This document shows, piece after piece, positions 1 to 8,641 of a DNA stretch of 64,000 nucleotides; the first letter of the stretch is position 1, and every line of letters starts with the position of its first letter. Origin of the DNA: Candidatus Hinthialibacter antarcticus (GTDB lineage: Bacteria; Hinthialibacterota; Hinthialibacteria; Hinthialibacterales; Hinthialibacteraceae); assembly GCA_030765645.1 (NCBI GenBank), contig JAVCCE010000064.1, positions 1-64,000 of the forward strand, read 5' to 3'. Below the pieces are notes generated by a model, which saw only the letters and a list, made by a program, of their open reading frames with translations, did no database searches and was not told the DNA's origin. Both the position numbers and the translations under genes were made by a program.

Positions 1-153
1 GTGGCAAGGGCAAGGCTGAATAAAATGAAGCCAGCCCTTGAAATATTGTTTGAATGTATCGCTTTATTTGTGCTGTTTTGAAATCCCCCCTGGCGCTTTC
101 AGCGCCGTCCCCCCTTAAAAAGGGGGGCTAAAAGTCTTAAGTCAATGACATTG
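1..153. repeat. MITE-like repeat, copy 1 (cut by window edge)
   Basis: This stretch matches 35173-35314 almost base for base, in the same orientation. It contains a GGCGCTTTCAGCGCC palindrome and a C-run/G-run hairpin around 110-127. Its right end, CTTAAGTCAATGACATTG at 136-153, is the exact reverse complement of the left end of the second copy at 35153-35170. The two ends therefore look like terminal inverted repeats of about 18 bp. The left end of this copy lies outside the window. No coding capacity is seen, so it is probably a non-autonomous mobile element. Confidence 0.75.
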
Positions 154-221
154 CCCAAGGGGCGGGGAATTAAACCCGAATTAGACTAAAAAAAACTCGC
201 CATATTTTTGACGAGCCAAAT

Positions 222-305
222 TAGGCGTGGGTGCAACTCTGTGAGCGCCTGTGCAAAAGAGCCTGAAAGCCCGCACCGAAGCGAAGAGAGATGTACCCAC
301 GCCTA
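222..305 (+). repeat. Palindromic dispersed element, copy 1
   Basis: The element begins TAGGCGTGGGTGCAACTCTG and ends with GTACCCACGCCTA, so its ends are inverted repeats. The interior (GCGCCTGTGCA, then GCCTGAAAGCCCGCAC) reappears in reverse complement at 40319-40398 with only scattered changes. It sits in the non-coding region downstream of the symporter gene. Short reading frames crossing it have no ribosome binding site and are not called. Confidence 0.7.
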
Positions 306-516
306 ACACACAAACTCTACAGGTATTTTGTGCATTAAGCGGTTTTGATTGGGACATTCTCGACGTATACAACTTGCTTTGTTACATCTCGATTCCATTT
401 CTCATCGTTGCTCCAACAATTTGGATATGGCATTTACTAAGAAGCAACCAATATCCCTACCAATACAAGATAACTTACTACAACTGTTAATCGCAATTGA
501 AAAGCGAGGCAATAGA
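306..516. other. Intergenic stretch without visible gene
   Basis: Together with the two repeats before it, this completes a gene-free region of about 570 bases. Two short plus-strand frames cross it, but they begin inside repeat sequence, have no Shine-Dalgarno and resemble nothing recognisable. Nothing else is seen. Confidence 0.5.
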
Positions 517-550
517 AAAGCGGCGCTCTCTGAATTGAAAGCGCCGCTTC
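517..550 (-). terminator. Terminator of the symporter gene
   Basis: AAGCGGCGCT (518-527) pairs with AGCGCCGCTT (540-549). On the minus strand the hairpin is followed by a short T-rich run, and it lies about 25 bp beyond the symporter stop codon. Confidence 0.65.
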
Positions 551-572
551 ATGATTTCAATGTGAATCAATC

Positions 573-2180
573 TTAATAGAACATGGTATAGAGAGCAGCC
601 AAAGCGCCCAAAATCGTGATGGCCGCCAAATTAAACACAAATGAAGTCGAGAATGAAACGGGCTCTTCTTCGACATCAATCGGTTTTGGCGTGGTCATCA
701 TTGAAACCACATAACCAACGATCATCAAGATAACAAATGTCAGCCCCATGCGATTTAAGAACGGGTTAATAAACGCCGCCGCCATCGTATCGGGGAACAG
801 CATATCCGGCGCAAACTTGAACGCAACCGACAATGGAATCGTCAGAATCACCATCCACAATGCAGCAGCGGGCGTAGCGCGTTTCCAGAACAGACCATAG
901 AAGAAGATCGCTACAACACCGGGCGAGACGAAACCGGTGTATTCCTGGATGTACTGGAACATCTGGTCGAAACTCTGCATCAACGGCGCCATACAAATCG
1001 CGATCATGATGGCAACCAACGAGGTAACGCGGCCAATGAAGACTAGGCGGCGTTCAGAGGCTTTGTGGTCGAATTTTCGGTAGATATCCATCGTAAAGAT
1101 GGTGGCGGAACTATTGGTCATTGAGTTAAGCGACGAGACGATAGCAGCGATCAATGCCGCGATGACTAGGCCTTTAAGCCCAACCGGGGCGAGTTCGTTT
1201 ATCAATGTCGCATAGGCCATGTCATTGCGCTGAACACCGAATTCATCAACCGGGACCAGGTCTGGCATCAAGACATAAACAATAATGCCTGGCAGCAAGA
1301 CGACAATCGGCACAATTACCTTCAAAAACGCGGCGAAGACCAAACCCAATTGCGCCTCACGGATGTTCTTTCCCGCCAAGGCGCGTTGAGTGATATATTG
1401 GTTGAATCCCCAATAGCTGATGTTCGCCATCCACATCCCGCCGATGAATACGCCGATCCAGGGCAGATCGGGGTGGTTCCACGGCAGAAACGTGTGAAAG
1501 CGGTCGGGCGCTTGCTCAATCAGCATGTTAAATCCAACAATGGCGCCGCCGCCGTCACTGACCGCATTTAGGCCAACATAAGTCAACGCCGTACCGCCTA
1601 AGAACAACACCGCGACTTGGATGATGTCCGTCCACGCCACCGCCGACAAACCACCATAAAGCGTATAAATCAACGAAATCGCAGCGAGGCCGATGATACC
1701 GTACCAAAGTGGGATTTGCGCGACCCGCTCCATGGTTAATGCTCCGAGATAGAGCACTGCGGTCAAGTTCACGAAGACATATACCAATAGCCAAAACACG
1801 CCCAAGCCCATACTGACGCGGGCGTCAAAGCGGTTTTCGAGATACTGCGGCATGCTGTAGATGCGCATCTTCAAGAATGTTGGCAGGAAGAACTTCGCCA
1901 CGATCAGCAGTGTGACCGCCGCCATCCATTCATACGACACCACGGCGATTCCGCTGGCGAATGCTGATCCGGTCATGCCGATCATTTGCTCAGCGGATAT
2001 GTTCGACGCGATCAATGAAGTGCCGATAATCCACCAGGGCAATGAGCGGCCCGCAAGAAAGTAATCTTCGGAGGTTCGCTCTTCCCCTTTCGGCTTGGTT
2101 GACACCCAGATAGCGATTGATATGACAATCGCAAAGTACAGAAAAAAGATAATGTAATCTAACGTCGCAATGTTGCTCAT
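573..2180 (-). CDS. Sodium:solute symporter (SSS family)
   Basis: An inner-membrane protein of 535 residues with about 13-14 hydrophobic segments, the usual size for the SSS (SglT/PutP) family, which couples Na+ entry to uptake of sugars, amino acids or organic acids. The segment EDYFLAGRSLPWW near residue 37 and SNISAEQMIGM near 58 are typical of family helix 1. The start at 2180 is chosen over the upstream ATG at 2231 because GGGAGGAA lies just before it and the first helix follows directly. It is divergent from an oxidoreductase gene across about 127 bp, suggesting uptake and oxidation of a sugar or cyclitol. The substrate cannot be read from the sequence. Confidence 0.93.
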   Translation of the reverse strand: MSNIATLDYIIFFLYFAIVISIAIWVSTKPKGEERTSEDYFLAGRSLPWWIIGTSLIASNISAEQMIGMTGSAFASGIAVVSYEWMAAVTLLIVAKFFLPTFLKMRIYSMPQYLENRFDARVSMGLGVFWLLVYVFVNLTAVLYLGALTMERVAQIPLWYGIIGLAAISLIYTLYGGLSAVAWTDIIQVAVLFLGGTALTYVGLNAVSDGGGAIVGFNMLIEQAPDRFHTFLPWNHPDLPWIGVFIGGMWMANISYWGFNQYITQRALAGKNIREAQLGLVFAAFLKVIVPIVVLLPGIIVYVLMPDLVPVDEFGVQRNDMAYATLINELAPVGLKGLVIAALIAAIVSSLNSMTNSSATIFTMDIYRKFDHKASERRLVFIGRVTSLVAIMIAICMAPLMQSFDQMFQYIQEYTGFVSPGVVAIFFYGLFWKRATPAAALWMVILTIPLSVAFKFAPDMLFPDTMAAAFINPFLNRMGLTFVILMIVGYVVSMMTTPKPIDVEEEPVSFSTSFVFNLAAITILGALAALYTMFY

Positions 2181-2307
2181 GTGTACGATTCCTCCCAGTG
2201 GCCGAGGCTCTCGCCCGGCTTGCAGATTCAAACGCTAAGATCGTACCATAAACAATAGGGAAATTTCATGCCCTACGCTGAGTTTAATATAACAATTGGA
2301 GTAATTC

Positions 2308-3465
2308 ATGCCGAACGCAAAATTACGTATAGGTGTCATCGGTCACGGCTTCATGGGCAAGATGCACGCCCACGCCTACCGCTCGCTGCCGTTTTATTAC
2401 GACCCCGCGCCTGCAAAAACCGAATTGACGGGCGTCGCGACGCAAAGCGAATCTTCCATGAAACGGGCGATTGAAAATGGGGGCTTTGCGTTCGGAACCA
2501 CCGACTACAAAGAACTATGCGCGCATCCAGACATTGACGTGATTCATTGCTGTACGCCCAATTATTTGCATAAAGACATCCTGCTATGCGCTTTGGAAAA
2601 CGGCAAGCATGTATACATGGACAAGCCGCTGTGTATGAATCTTGATGAAGCCCGCATCATGGCGAATTGCGCCAAACAGCATCCCGAGCAATTCACCCAG
2701 ATGACATTTCAATACCGCTTTGTCCCGGCATTATTACGCGCGAAGCAACTGATCGAACAAGGCGCGTTGGGGCGTCTGTTCAGCGCCCGCGTCTGTTACC
2801 TTCATGCGGGGTATGTCGATCCCAAGCGGCCTCACTCCTGGCGGTTGGATGTATCCCAAAGCGGAAAAGGCGGCGCGTTGTTTGATCTCGGCGCTCATGT
2901 CATTGATCTGACGCGGCATTTATTGGGCGAGTTCGAAGAAGTTCTGCATTGCGGCGAGACGTTTGTTAAAGAGCGCCCTCTGCCCGACAATCCAAACAAA
3001 ACCGCCCCGGTCGAAGTCGATGATATTTCTCTTATGATGTTCCGTCTTGAAAATGGAGCAATCGGGACACTAGAGTCATCTCGCCTCGCGACTGGCGTTC
3101 AAGATGAAATTCGCTTTGAGGCGCACGGCGACAAGGGCGCGATACGATTCAATTTGATGCAACCGAATTTCCTGGAATTTTACGACGCAACTTCTCCGGG
3201 AGGCGATTACGGCGGGGAGCGCGGCTTCAAAGCGATCGAGTGCGTGGCGCGTTATCCCAAGCCAGCGTCATTACCCGGCCCCAAAAACACCATCGGCTGG
3301 GAGCGCTTTCACGTTCATTGCCTGTATCATTTCGTCAAATCAATCGTTGACGGCGTCCAACCGCAGCCTAGCATTTTTGACGGCGCCAAAGTACAGGCCG
3401 TGCTTGAAGCGGCGCTTGAATCGGGCGCATCAAAACAATGGACAAAGGTTCCTCAAGTCGATTGA
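2308..3465 (+). CDS. Gfo/Idh/MocA family NAD(P)-dependent oxidoreductase
   Basis: A 385-residue cytoplasmic protein. The N-terminus IGVIGHGFMGKMHAHAY is a Rossmann dinucleotide-binding motif. YMDKPLCMNLDEA near residue 104 carries the family EKP-type lysine, here DKP. A C-terminal alpha/beta domain follows with GGALFDLGAHVIDL near 190. Family members oxidise or reduce sugars, inositols or their derivatives. No signal peptide is present, unlike the oxidoreductases at 14020 and 40490. GGAG precedes the start. The divergent Na+ symporter suggests that the imported compound is its substrate, which is inference. Confidence 0.92.
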   Translation: MPNAKLRIGVIGHGFMGKMHAHAYRSLPFYYDPAPAKTELTGVATQSESSMKRAIENGGFAFGTTDYKELCAHPDIDVIHCCTPNYLHKDILLCALENGKHVYMDKPLCMNLDEARIMANCAKQHPEQFTQMTFQYRFVPALLRAKQLIEQGALGRLFSARVCYLHAGYVDPKRPHSWRLDVSQSGKGGALFDLGAHVIDLTRHLLGEFEEVLHCGETFVKERPLPDNPNKTAPVEVDDISLMMFRLENGAIGTLESSRLATGVQDEIRFEAHGDKGAIRFNLMQPNFLEFYDATSPGGDYGGERGFKAIECVARYPKPASLPGPKNTIGWERFHVHCLYHFVKSIVDGVQPQPSIFDGAKVQAVLEAALESGASKQWTKVPQVD

Positions 3466-3487
3466 TTGAAAATAAAAATCGGTCATC

Positions 3488-4948
3488 ATGGCGGTTATGA
3501 ACACAACAACAAAAACGGTACGGATCAAAACAAAACATCTTCATTTAGACAACGGAGACGTCGCACCCGCCTGCGTCCATTGTACGCCCGGCGAACCGTT
3601 GTTTATTGAGTTTGATGGAAACGCCGCCTGCGACGTCGAGTTGCCCGACGCATGCCATATCTCGCTTGCGCGAGTGGATCCTCATGTGCATTTTCGCGAG
3701 TGCCTGGTTCCTACAAAAGACGAGTTTGAAGACGACCCGCTGAAACCAACCGATATTTCTTATGAAGATTTGGTTGCAAAAATCCAGTCGGCCAATGCGC
3801 TCTATGACGTTCGCCAGGGGTCGCTCGCCGCGCTCAAAGGCGGAATCTGGCTGGCGGGCGCAATGGGAAACACACTTTGGGCGCCGTTGGGCGAGAAGCG
3901 TTGGAAGCAGTCTGACCAGTTATATCAAGATCGCGCGCTGGTCTTCACTCATTTGTGGCCGCGCATCGAACCCGGCGTCGCGCCCATTGCAGGACAGGAA
4001 GAAAAAGACTTCGGCTCCACTTTCGGCGGGTCAGGCTTGCCGCCTGAAGTACGAAAACAGATGTATCTCGACCGCAGCGGCGGGATGATCTCCTACCACA
4101 ACGACAAAGCCCGCGACGACGAAACAATCGAAGCATTTCGCGAACGCGTGAATCCGCCTGACTACATGCTTCATCACCTCTATTACGACGGCGATACCGT
4201 GCTCGCCGCGCAAAAAGAGACCTTTGCCCTGGCGCAGGAAGCCAGATTAAAACGCTTGCTAACTCGGCATATCCCAACCGGCCCTGCGCTCGACATGATT
4301 TTAACTTCACGCTCAGATGTACCATTTGAGGCGCCAGCTGAAGTCGGGTTGGATTATCTGTATTTCAACCGCGACATGCTCGAAAGCCGGGCAACGCGGG
4401 AGATTAATTTTCGCCGTCCCGCCCTGCCTTCACAGCAAGACCAGGCGGCTTTAATCGAACTGACGCGGCAATGCGCGCAACAACGCGACCCGCTTACATT
4501 TATTGGCTCCGACCACGCGCCTCATGCGCTCTCGGCGAAACGATTGCGCGAAAATGGCCTGCCCGGCGCACCGGGAACCCGTATCCTGGAGCACTCATTG
4601 CAGGTCTATATGAACTTGGTTCACGCACATGGTTATACGTTTGCCGACATCGACTGGTTAACGTCTATCGCACCCGCCAAGTACATGGCGCAGTATAAAT
4701 CGTTCCCCTACCCTGTCGGTGAAATGCAGAACGGCGCGATGGCGAACCTGGCGATCTTTAATCCAGAAACGCCATACCAAGTTGACGAAAATGAATTACG
4801 GCTACAATTGCAGGATGGCGAATATCATTCCGCCTATCGCGACGAAACGCTGCGGGGCGAGATGCTATTCACCGTCGTAAACGGAATTGCGTATGATGTG
4901 CAGAAAGAAATCCGCCCCATCAATTTTAAAATGAATAAACCGTTGTAA
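3488..4948 (+). CDS. Dihydroorotase-like cyclic amidohydrolase
   Basis: A 486-residue amidohydrolase-superfamily protein. VDPHVHFRE at residues 64-71 gives the metal-binding HxH motif and the following R-E of dihydroorotases. TRHIPTG near 258 and GSDHAPH near 338 supply the later metal-ligand His and catalytic Asp. Dihydroorotase closes carbamoyl-aspartate in pyrimidine synthesis, and relatives hydrolyse hydantoins or allantoin. The middle region is longer than in short PyrC enzymes. The start at 3488 could also be the ATG at 3497. It is followed at once by sufE. Confidence 0.82.
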   Translation: MAVMNTTTKTVRIKTKHLHLDNGDVAPACVHCTPGEPLFIEFDGNAACDVELPDACHISLARVDPHVHFRECLVPTKDEFEDDPLKPTDISYEDLVAKIQSANALYDVRQGSLAALKGGIWLAGAMGNTLWAPLGEKRWKQSDQLYQDRALVFTHLWPRIEPGVAPIAGQEEKDFGSTFGGSGLPPEVRKQMYLDRSGGMISYHNDKARDDETIEAFRERVNPPDYMLHHLYYDGDTVLAAQKETFALAQEARLKRLLTRHIPTGPALDMILTSRSDVPFEAPAEVGLDYLYFNRDMLESRATREINFRRPALPSQQDQAALIELTRQCAQQRDPLTFIGSDHAPHALSAKRLRENGLPGAPGTRILEHSLQVYMNLVHAHGYTFADIDWLTSIAPAKYMAQYKSFPYPVGEMQNGAMANLAIFNPETPYQVDENELRLQLQDGEYHSAYRDETLRGEMLFTVVNGIAYDVQKEIRPINFKMNKPL

Positions 4949-4960
4949 GTGAGGATTATC

Positions 4961-5380
4961 ATGAGCGCCAACATGGATTTAGACCATTTATACGAAACAT
5001 TTGAATTTCTAGATGACTGGGAAGAACGCTACCGCGTCATCATTGATTTAGGCCGCAAATTGCCCGAAATGCCGGAAGAACAGAAGACGGAAGAAACCAA
5101 AGTACGCGGTTGTATGAGCCAGGTGTGGATGATTACCAAAAAAATTGATGACGCTCCACCGCGTTACGAATTTATTGCTGATAGCGATTCTCATATCGTG
5201 AAGGGACTCATCGGCGTTTTGCAATTGGCGTATTCAGGCAAAACTCTCGACGAAATCCGCGAAGTCAAAATTGAGGATATATTTGCGCGTCTGGGGCTAG
5301 ATAGCCACCTTAGCCCCAACCGGAGGAACGGTTTTTTCTCTATGGTGGAAAGAATCAATCTACTCGCATCAGCCAATTAG
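4961..5380 (+). CDS. sufE: SufE family Fe-S cluster assembly protein
   Basis: A 139-residue cytoplasmic protein. KVRGCMSQVW near residue 48 holds the conserved Cys that accepts sulfane sulfur from a SufS-type cysteine desulfurase, and the surrounding YRVIIDLGRKLP is typical of the family. A GTG directly after the preceding stop (4949) could extend it by four residues, but GAGG at 4951-4954 fits the ATG at 4961. No other suf gene is in the window, so the partner desulfurase must lie elsewhere. It may be co-transcribed with the amidohydrolase gene. Confidence 0.9.
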   Translation: MSANMDLDHLYETFEFLDDWEERYRVIIDLGRKLPEMPEEQKTEETKVRGCMSQVWMITKKIDDAPPRYEFIADSDSHIVKGLIGVLQLAYSGKTLDEIREVKIEDIFARLGLDSHLSPNRRNGFFSMVERINLLASAN

Positions 5381-5559
5381 TTCCGGTTTCTGAAATAGAA
5401 GATTAATGTTTTACTTGTATTATAATTGTTAATAAAATTTACCATCTTGATAAAAGCATTCCATTGTTGGTTTTTTTGGTTTAAGATTTGTTAGAAATTT
5501 ATGTGCAACAATTGTAGCGCGACATCATTGATCAATTTTTTCCAGGTTGGGAGACTGCG

Positions 5560-6195
5560 ATGTGTGCAGACTTGAAGCATAGTATTCCAGAGCGTAGTTT
5601 TGGACATTGCCAGTGGTGCGACAGCGACAGCGTTTCATTAACCTACCTCATGTGCCCTAGTTGCTACCGGATTTCAAATATGATTCCATCCAAAGCGATG
5701 GTTTTGATGAACAACCCGAAGATCAAACGCGAACTGGCTGCGGTTGGAACCTCAATCCGCAGCATTGCGCCCTACGTTCGGGAATTTGTTTTTGATCCAG
5801 CCAATAAATTCCCTACGGAAGATTCCGACAAAGTGCATTGGAAAGATATGCTTGCCAATGCTTCATTTCATGCGAACCAGGATGATGTCCGCCTTTATGT
5901 TGAGCAATTGATGGACCGCGGCATCGACAAACTCCCCACCAAAGACCAGGCGCAAGAAACCGCAGGCATTGAAGTGCTGTTGCGCTTTATGATGTTGGTC
6001 GGGATTGTGCGGGGCGTGTTACGTATGAAAGCAAGCGACGAAGACCAGGAAACGTTTGACCGGATATGTCAGGAAGCGCTGGCCTCCGCCGCGCAAAACC
6101 GCTCAGAGGGCGCACCGCAGCCCGGCTCCAGCGACCCCGTAGCCGAACCATCAAAGCGTTCTGGTATGCACAGCGCCCGCCGCAGTGGGCGTTAG
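5560..6195 (+). CDS. Hypothetical zinc-ribbon protein
   Basis: A 211-residue protein of unknown function. Cys17-x2-Cys20 and Cys32-x2-Cys35 probably bind one zinc. The middle is mostly helical and without membrane segments, and the last 40 residues are polar, rich in Ser, Pro and Arg, and probably disordered. GGTTGGGAGA lies about 10 bp upstream of the start. It ends 12 bp before the dCTP deaminase gene, so the two are probably one transcript, but no functional link is known to me. Confidence 0.72.
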   Translation: MCADLKHSIPERSFGHCQWCDSDSVSLTYLMCPSCYRISNMIPSKAMVLMNNPKIKRELAAVGTSIRSIAPYVREFVFDPANKFPTEDSDKVHWKDMLANASFHANQDDVRLYVEQLMDRGIDKLPTKDQAQETAGIEVLLRFMMLVGIVRGVLRMKASDEDQETFDRICQEALASAAQNRSEGAPQPGSSDPVAEPSKRSGMHSARRSGR

Positions 6196-6207
6196 GCCAG
6201 TTCATTT

Positions 6208-6735
6208 ATGATTCTATCCGGGCGTGAAATTCATAGCCAACTCGGCAAGACGATCTTCATTGATCCTTTTGACGAGAACCGCCTGAATCCGAATAGTTAT
6301 AATTTACGCCTTCATCATCAATTGCTGGTTTACCAAAACCAGGCGCTTGATATGAAGACGCCCAACCCGACCGAATACATTACCATCCCTGAAGAGGGTT
6401 TGCTGCTCGAAACTGGAAAACTGTACTTAGGCCGCACGGTTGAATTCACCGAAACCAAAGCGTATGTCCCCATGTTGGAAGGACGGTCTTCGATTGGGCG
6501 CCTGGGGTTGTTTGTTCACGTAACCGCCGGATTCGGCGACGTCGGGTTTGCTGGCTTCTGGACGTTAGAAATGTTCTGCGTCCAACCGGTTCGCATTTAT
6601 CCCAATGTTGAAATCTGCCAAATCTATTACCACCGCATCGACGGTGAATACGATTTGTATCACAGCGATAAATACCAGAACAACAAAGGCATTCAACCCA
6701 GCCTGTTGTATAAAGACTTTGAACCGAAAGCCTAA
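6208..6735 (+). CDS. dcd: dCTP deaminase
   Basis: A 175-residue enzyme that deaminates dCTP to dUTP, feeding dTMP synthesis. RSSIGRLG near residue 93 and TAGFGDVGFAGFWTLE near 106-121 are the nucleotide-binding and catalytic motifs, with the last Glu as the expected general acid/base. YQNNKGIQPS near the C-terminus is also diagnostic. The length is close to that of other bacterial Dcd proteins. Whether it is bifunctional and also hydrolyses dUTP cannot be decided here. It is the second gene of a pair with the zinc-ribbon gene. Confidence 0.93.
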   Translation: MILSGREIHSQLGKTIFIDPFDENRLNPNSYNLRLHHQLLVYQNQALDMKTPNPTEYITIPEEGLLLETGKLYLGRTVEFTETKAYVPMLEGRSSIGRLGLFVHVTAGFGDVGFAGFWTLEMFCVQPVRIYPNVEICQIYYHRIDGEYDLYHSDKYQNNKGIQPSLLYKDFEPKA

Positions 6736-6784
6736 ATACGGTTGAAACCGATTCTCTGCTATTTCCATCGGATCAGTTAAAAAC

Positions 6785-6816
6785 AAAAACGCCCAACAAA
6801 TAAATTGGGCGTTTTT
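6785..6816. terminator. Bidirectional terminator after dcd
   Basis: AAAAACGCCCAA (6785-6796) and TTGGGCGTTTTT (6805-6816) form a perfect 12-bp inverted repeat with T-runs on both strands. It lies between dcd and the convergent rhamnogalacturonan lyase gene and can serve both. Confidence 0.9.
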
Positions 6817-6840
6817 AATTTTGACATTTTGTTGCGAATC

Positions 6841-8523
6841 TTATTCAATCCCTAATTGAGCGGGGTAGTAATACCCCGTGGTTTGTGCGGCGACGCCAAC
6901 GCGGTATTGGCGGTTTTGCAATAAACAAGGCTTCACTTCATTCGTTGAGATCGTTGTCGTATAAATACGCAATTCGCCTTTCAGCGCGGTGATGACTTCT
7001 TCGCGATGGTCGCCCAGGCAATCCATCACGGCAATCAAACGCCCTTCGATATCCTGTAAACTATCGTCGCTGCCCCAGTCTTGGATCGAACGCTTTTTGA
7101 TTACCTCTTTTTGTGGATCGTCGTCCCACCAAAGCGGACGCGGCGACAAGGTACCTCCCTGCTCCACATCAATTAACTCACCCGACGCGCTATAGAACCA
7201 GCGGTCGTCTGAATCACGCTCGCCGCTGAAAGTTTCGATGCCGGGATGCTCCGCCAACACGTCGCCGATCATGCCCTGATTATGGATATGCTTCGTCGGT
7301 TTTTTGTGCGCCCAAAGTTTCTTGCCGCTTTTCGCATCGACGAGACAAACGCCGTCGGTATCCTGTCGCGTCTCGAAGCCGTAATAGATTTCAAGCCCGG
7401 GGTTTTTAGGATCAATATCCGCGACATAACACACGTCGGGATGCCCCATGCCCAGCGTCCAGAGTTCTTTTCCGTTATCGTCAATGGCAGAGGAACCAAT
7501 CACCAGTTCGTCTTTGCCGTCGTTATCAATGTCTGCGCTGATGAGGCCGTGCGAGCCGCTGCCGCGATACTTGGGCATATCTTCCGTCGCTTGCCAAAGC
7601 CACTCTTGTTTCAGGTTTTTATCGAGCGCTTGAGTGCGGATCAATTTGTATGTTCCGCGTTGCATAATGAGCGATGGCTTTACGCCGTCGAGATAGGCGA
7701 TCGTCAAAAAGTTGCGGCATGAGCGGTTGTAATCGACGTACCCGTCGCGCGTCAGCCAATCAATTTTCTTGACGACCTTGCCGGTTTCGCCGTCGAGTTT
7801 CACCAAATATTCCGGGCCGTCTTTGACCAAACCTTTTTCGTCTCGCGGGTCGCCTTCGCCCGCTTTGCAATAGACTTCCGCTTTGCCGTCGCCATCGAGG
7901 TCATACACTACAAAGGGCGAATACCACATCCCCGCTTCAATCGACCAGCCCATGTCATAGCGCCATAACATCTCGCCGTTGAGGTTATAGGCTTCGATCT
8001 TATAGGTCGTCGGGCTGGGCTTCCAATAGCCCGGTTGTTGATAGGGGTCTGTATTGAAATTAGGTTGTTTGATGACAAATTCCAGCGAGCCGTCGCCGTT
8101 TAAGTCGCCCACGCCGACTTTTTGAAAATCATAATCACCTTGCAATGGAATGCTGATGTAAGGCTTTGGGTTCTTGCTTACCTTGATCCCTGCTGAGCCA
8201 ATGACTTTCGACGGCGCGTCCGCCTTAAAGAGCAGATAGTGAGGTTCATCGCCAGTCTTGACATCAGTATCGACAACACAAGTTGTTTTACCATCATTCT
8301 TCAGTGGCATCCGAGGCCCGCCACTCATAAAAGACGATTTCAACTTCATTACTTTAAATGCTTGGTCTTCACCATCACTTTCAAGCGAGCGCCAACTGAC
8401 AAACACGGAACCGTCAGCACGCTGTACCGCAACCATGCCGCGATCTAAACTTTCCTGTGCGAACGACAGATTCAAAAATACACACAACGTTAATAAGCCA
8501 ATGAGATTGATGAAACGATTCAT
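6841..8523 (-). CDS. Rhamnogalacturonan lyase, polysaccharide lyase family 11
   Basis: A 560-residue secreted enzyme with a Sec signal peptide (residues 1-22, ending SFA). The N-terminal beta-domain motif DRGMVAVQRADGSVFVSWR is highly typical of PL11 lyases such as Bacillus YesW/YesX, which cleave the rhamnose-galacturonate backbone of pectin by beta-elimination. The remainder is a beta-propeller with repeated calcium-loop motifs: GDLNGDGSLE, YDLDGDGKAE and ADIDNDGKDE. GGGAGGAG precedes the ATG. It stands alone between terminators. The pectate lyase at 49257 is a likely functional partner. Confidence 0.93.
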   Translation of the reverse strand: MNRFINLIGLLTLCVFLNLSFAQESLDRGMVAVQRADGSVFVSWRSLESDGEDQAFKVMKLKSSFMSGGPRMPLKNDGKTTCVVDTDVKTGDEPHYLLFKADAPSKVIGSAGIKVSKNPKPYISIPLQGDYDFQKVGVGDLNGDGSLEFVIKQPNFNTDPYQQPGYWKPSPTTYKIEAYNLNGEMLWRYDMGWSIEAGMWYSPFVVYDLDGDGKAEVYCKAGEGDPRDEKGLVKDGPEYLVKLDGETGKVVKKIDWLTRDGYVDYNRSCRNFLTIAYLDGVKPSLIMQRGTYKLIRTQALDKNLKQEWLWQATEDMPKYRGSGSHGLISADIDNDGKDELVIGSSAIDDNGKELWTLGMGHPDVCYVADIDPKNPGLEIYYGFETRQDTDGVCLVDAKSGKKLWAHKKPTKHIHNQGMIGDVLAEHPGIETFSGERDSDDRWFYSASGELIDVEQGGTLSPRPLWWDDDPQKEVIKKRSIQDWGSDDSLQDIEGRLIAVMDCLGDHREEVITALKGELRIYTTTISTNEVKPCLLQNRQYRVGVAAQTTGYYYPAQLGIE

Positions 8524-8587
8524 GCTGCTCCTCCCAAAAAATCGAGCGTTGTTTCAATACACTAATAAGAAATCATATTGTAGCGCA

Positions 8588-8615
8588 TAAAAAAAGGCCG
8601 AAGATTCCGGCCTTT
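8588..8615 (-). terminator. Terminator after the methyltransferase gene
   Basis: AAAGGCCG (8593-8600) pairs with CGGCCTTT (8608-8615), followed on the minus strand by a run of seven T. It lies 27 bp beyond the stop of the gene at 8642. Confidence 0.85.
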
Positions 8616-8641
8616 CACGTACAACGATGATGAAACTCTGA

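Noticed and set aside
251-576. Two overlapping plus-strand frames near the left edge (79 and 75 residues)
   Set aside because: They begin inside a dispersed palindromic element, lack a ribosome binding site and have no recognisable content.
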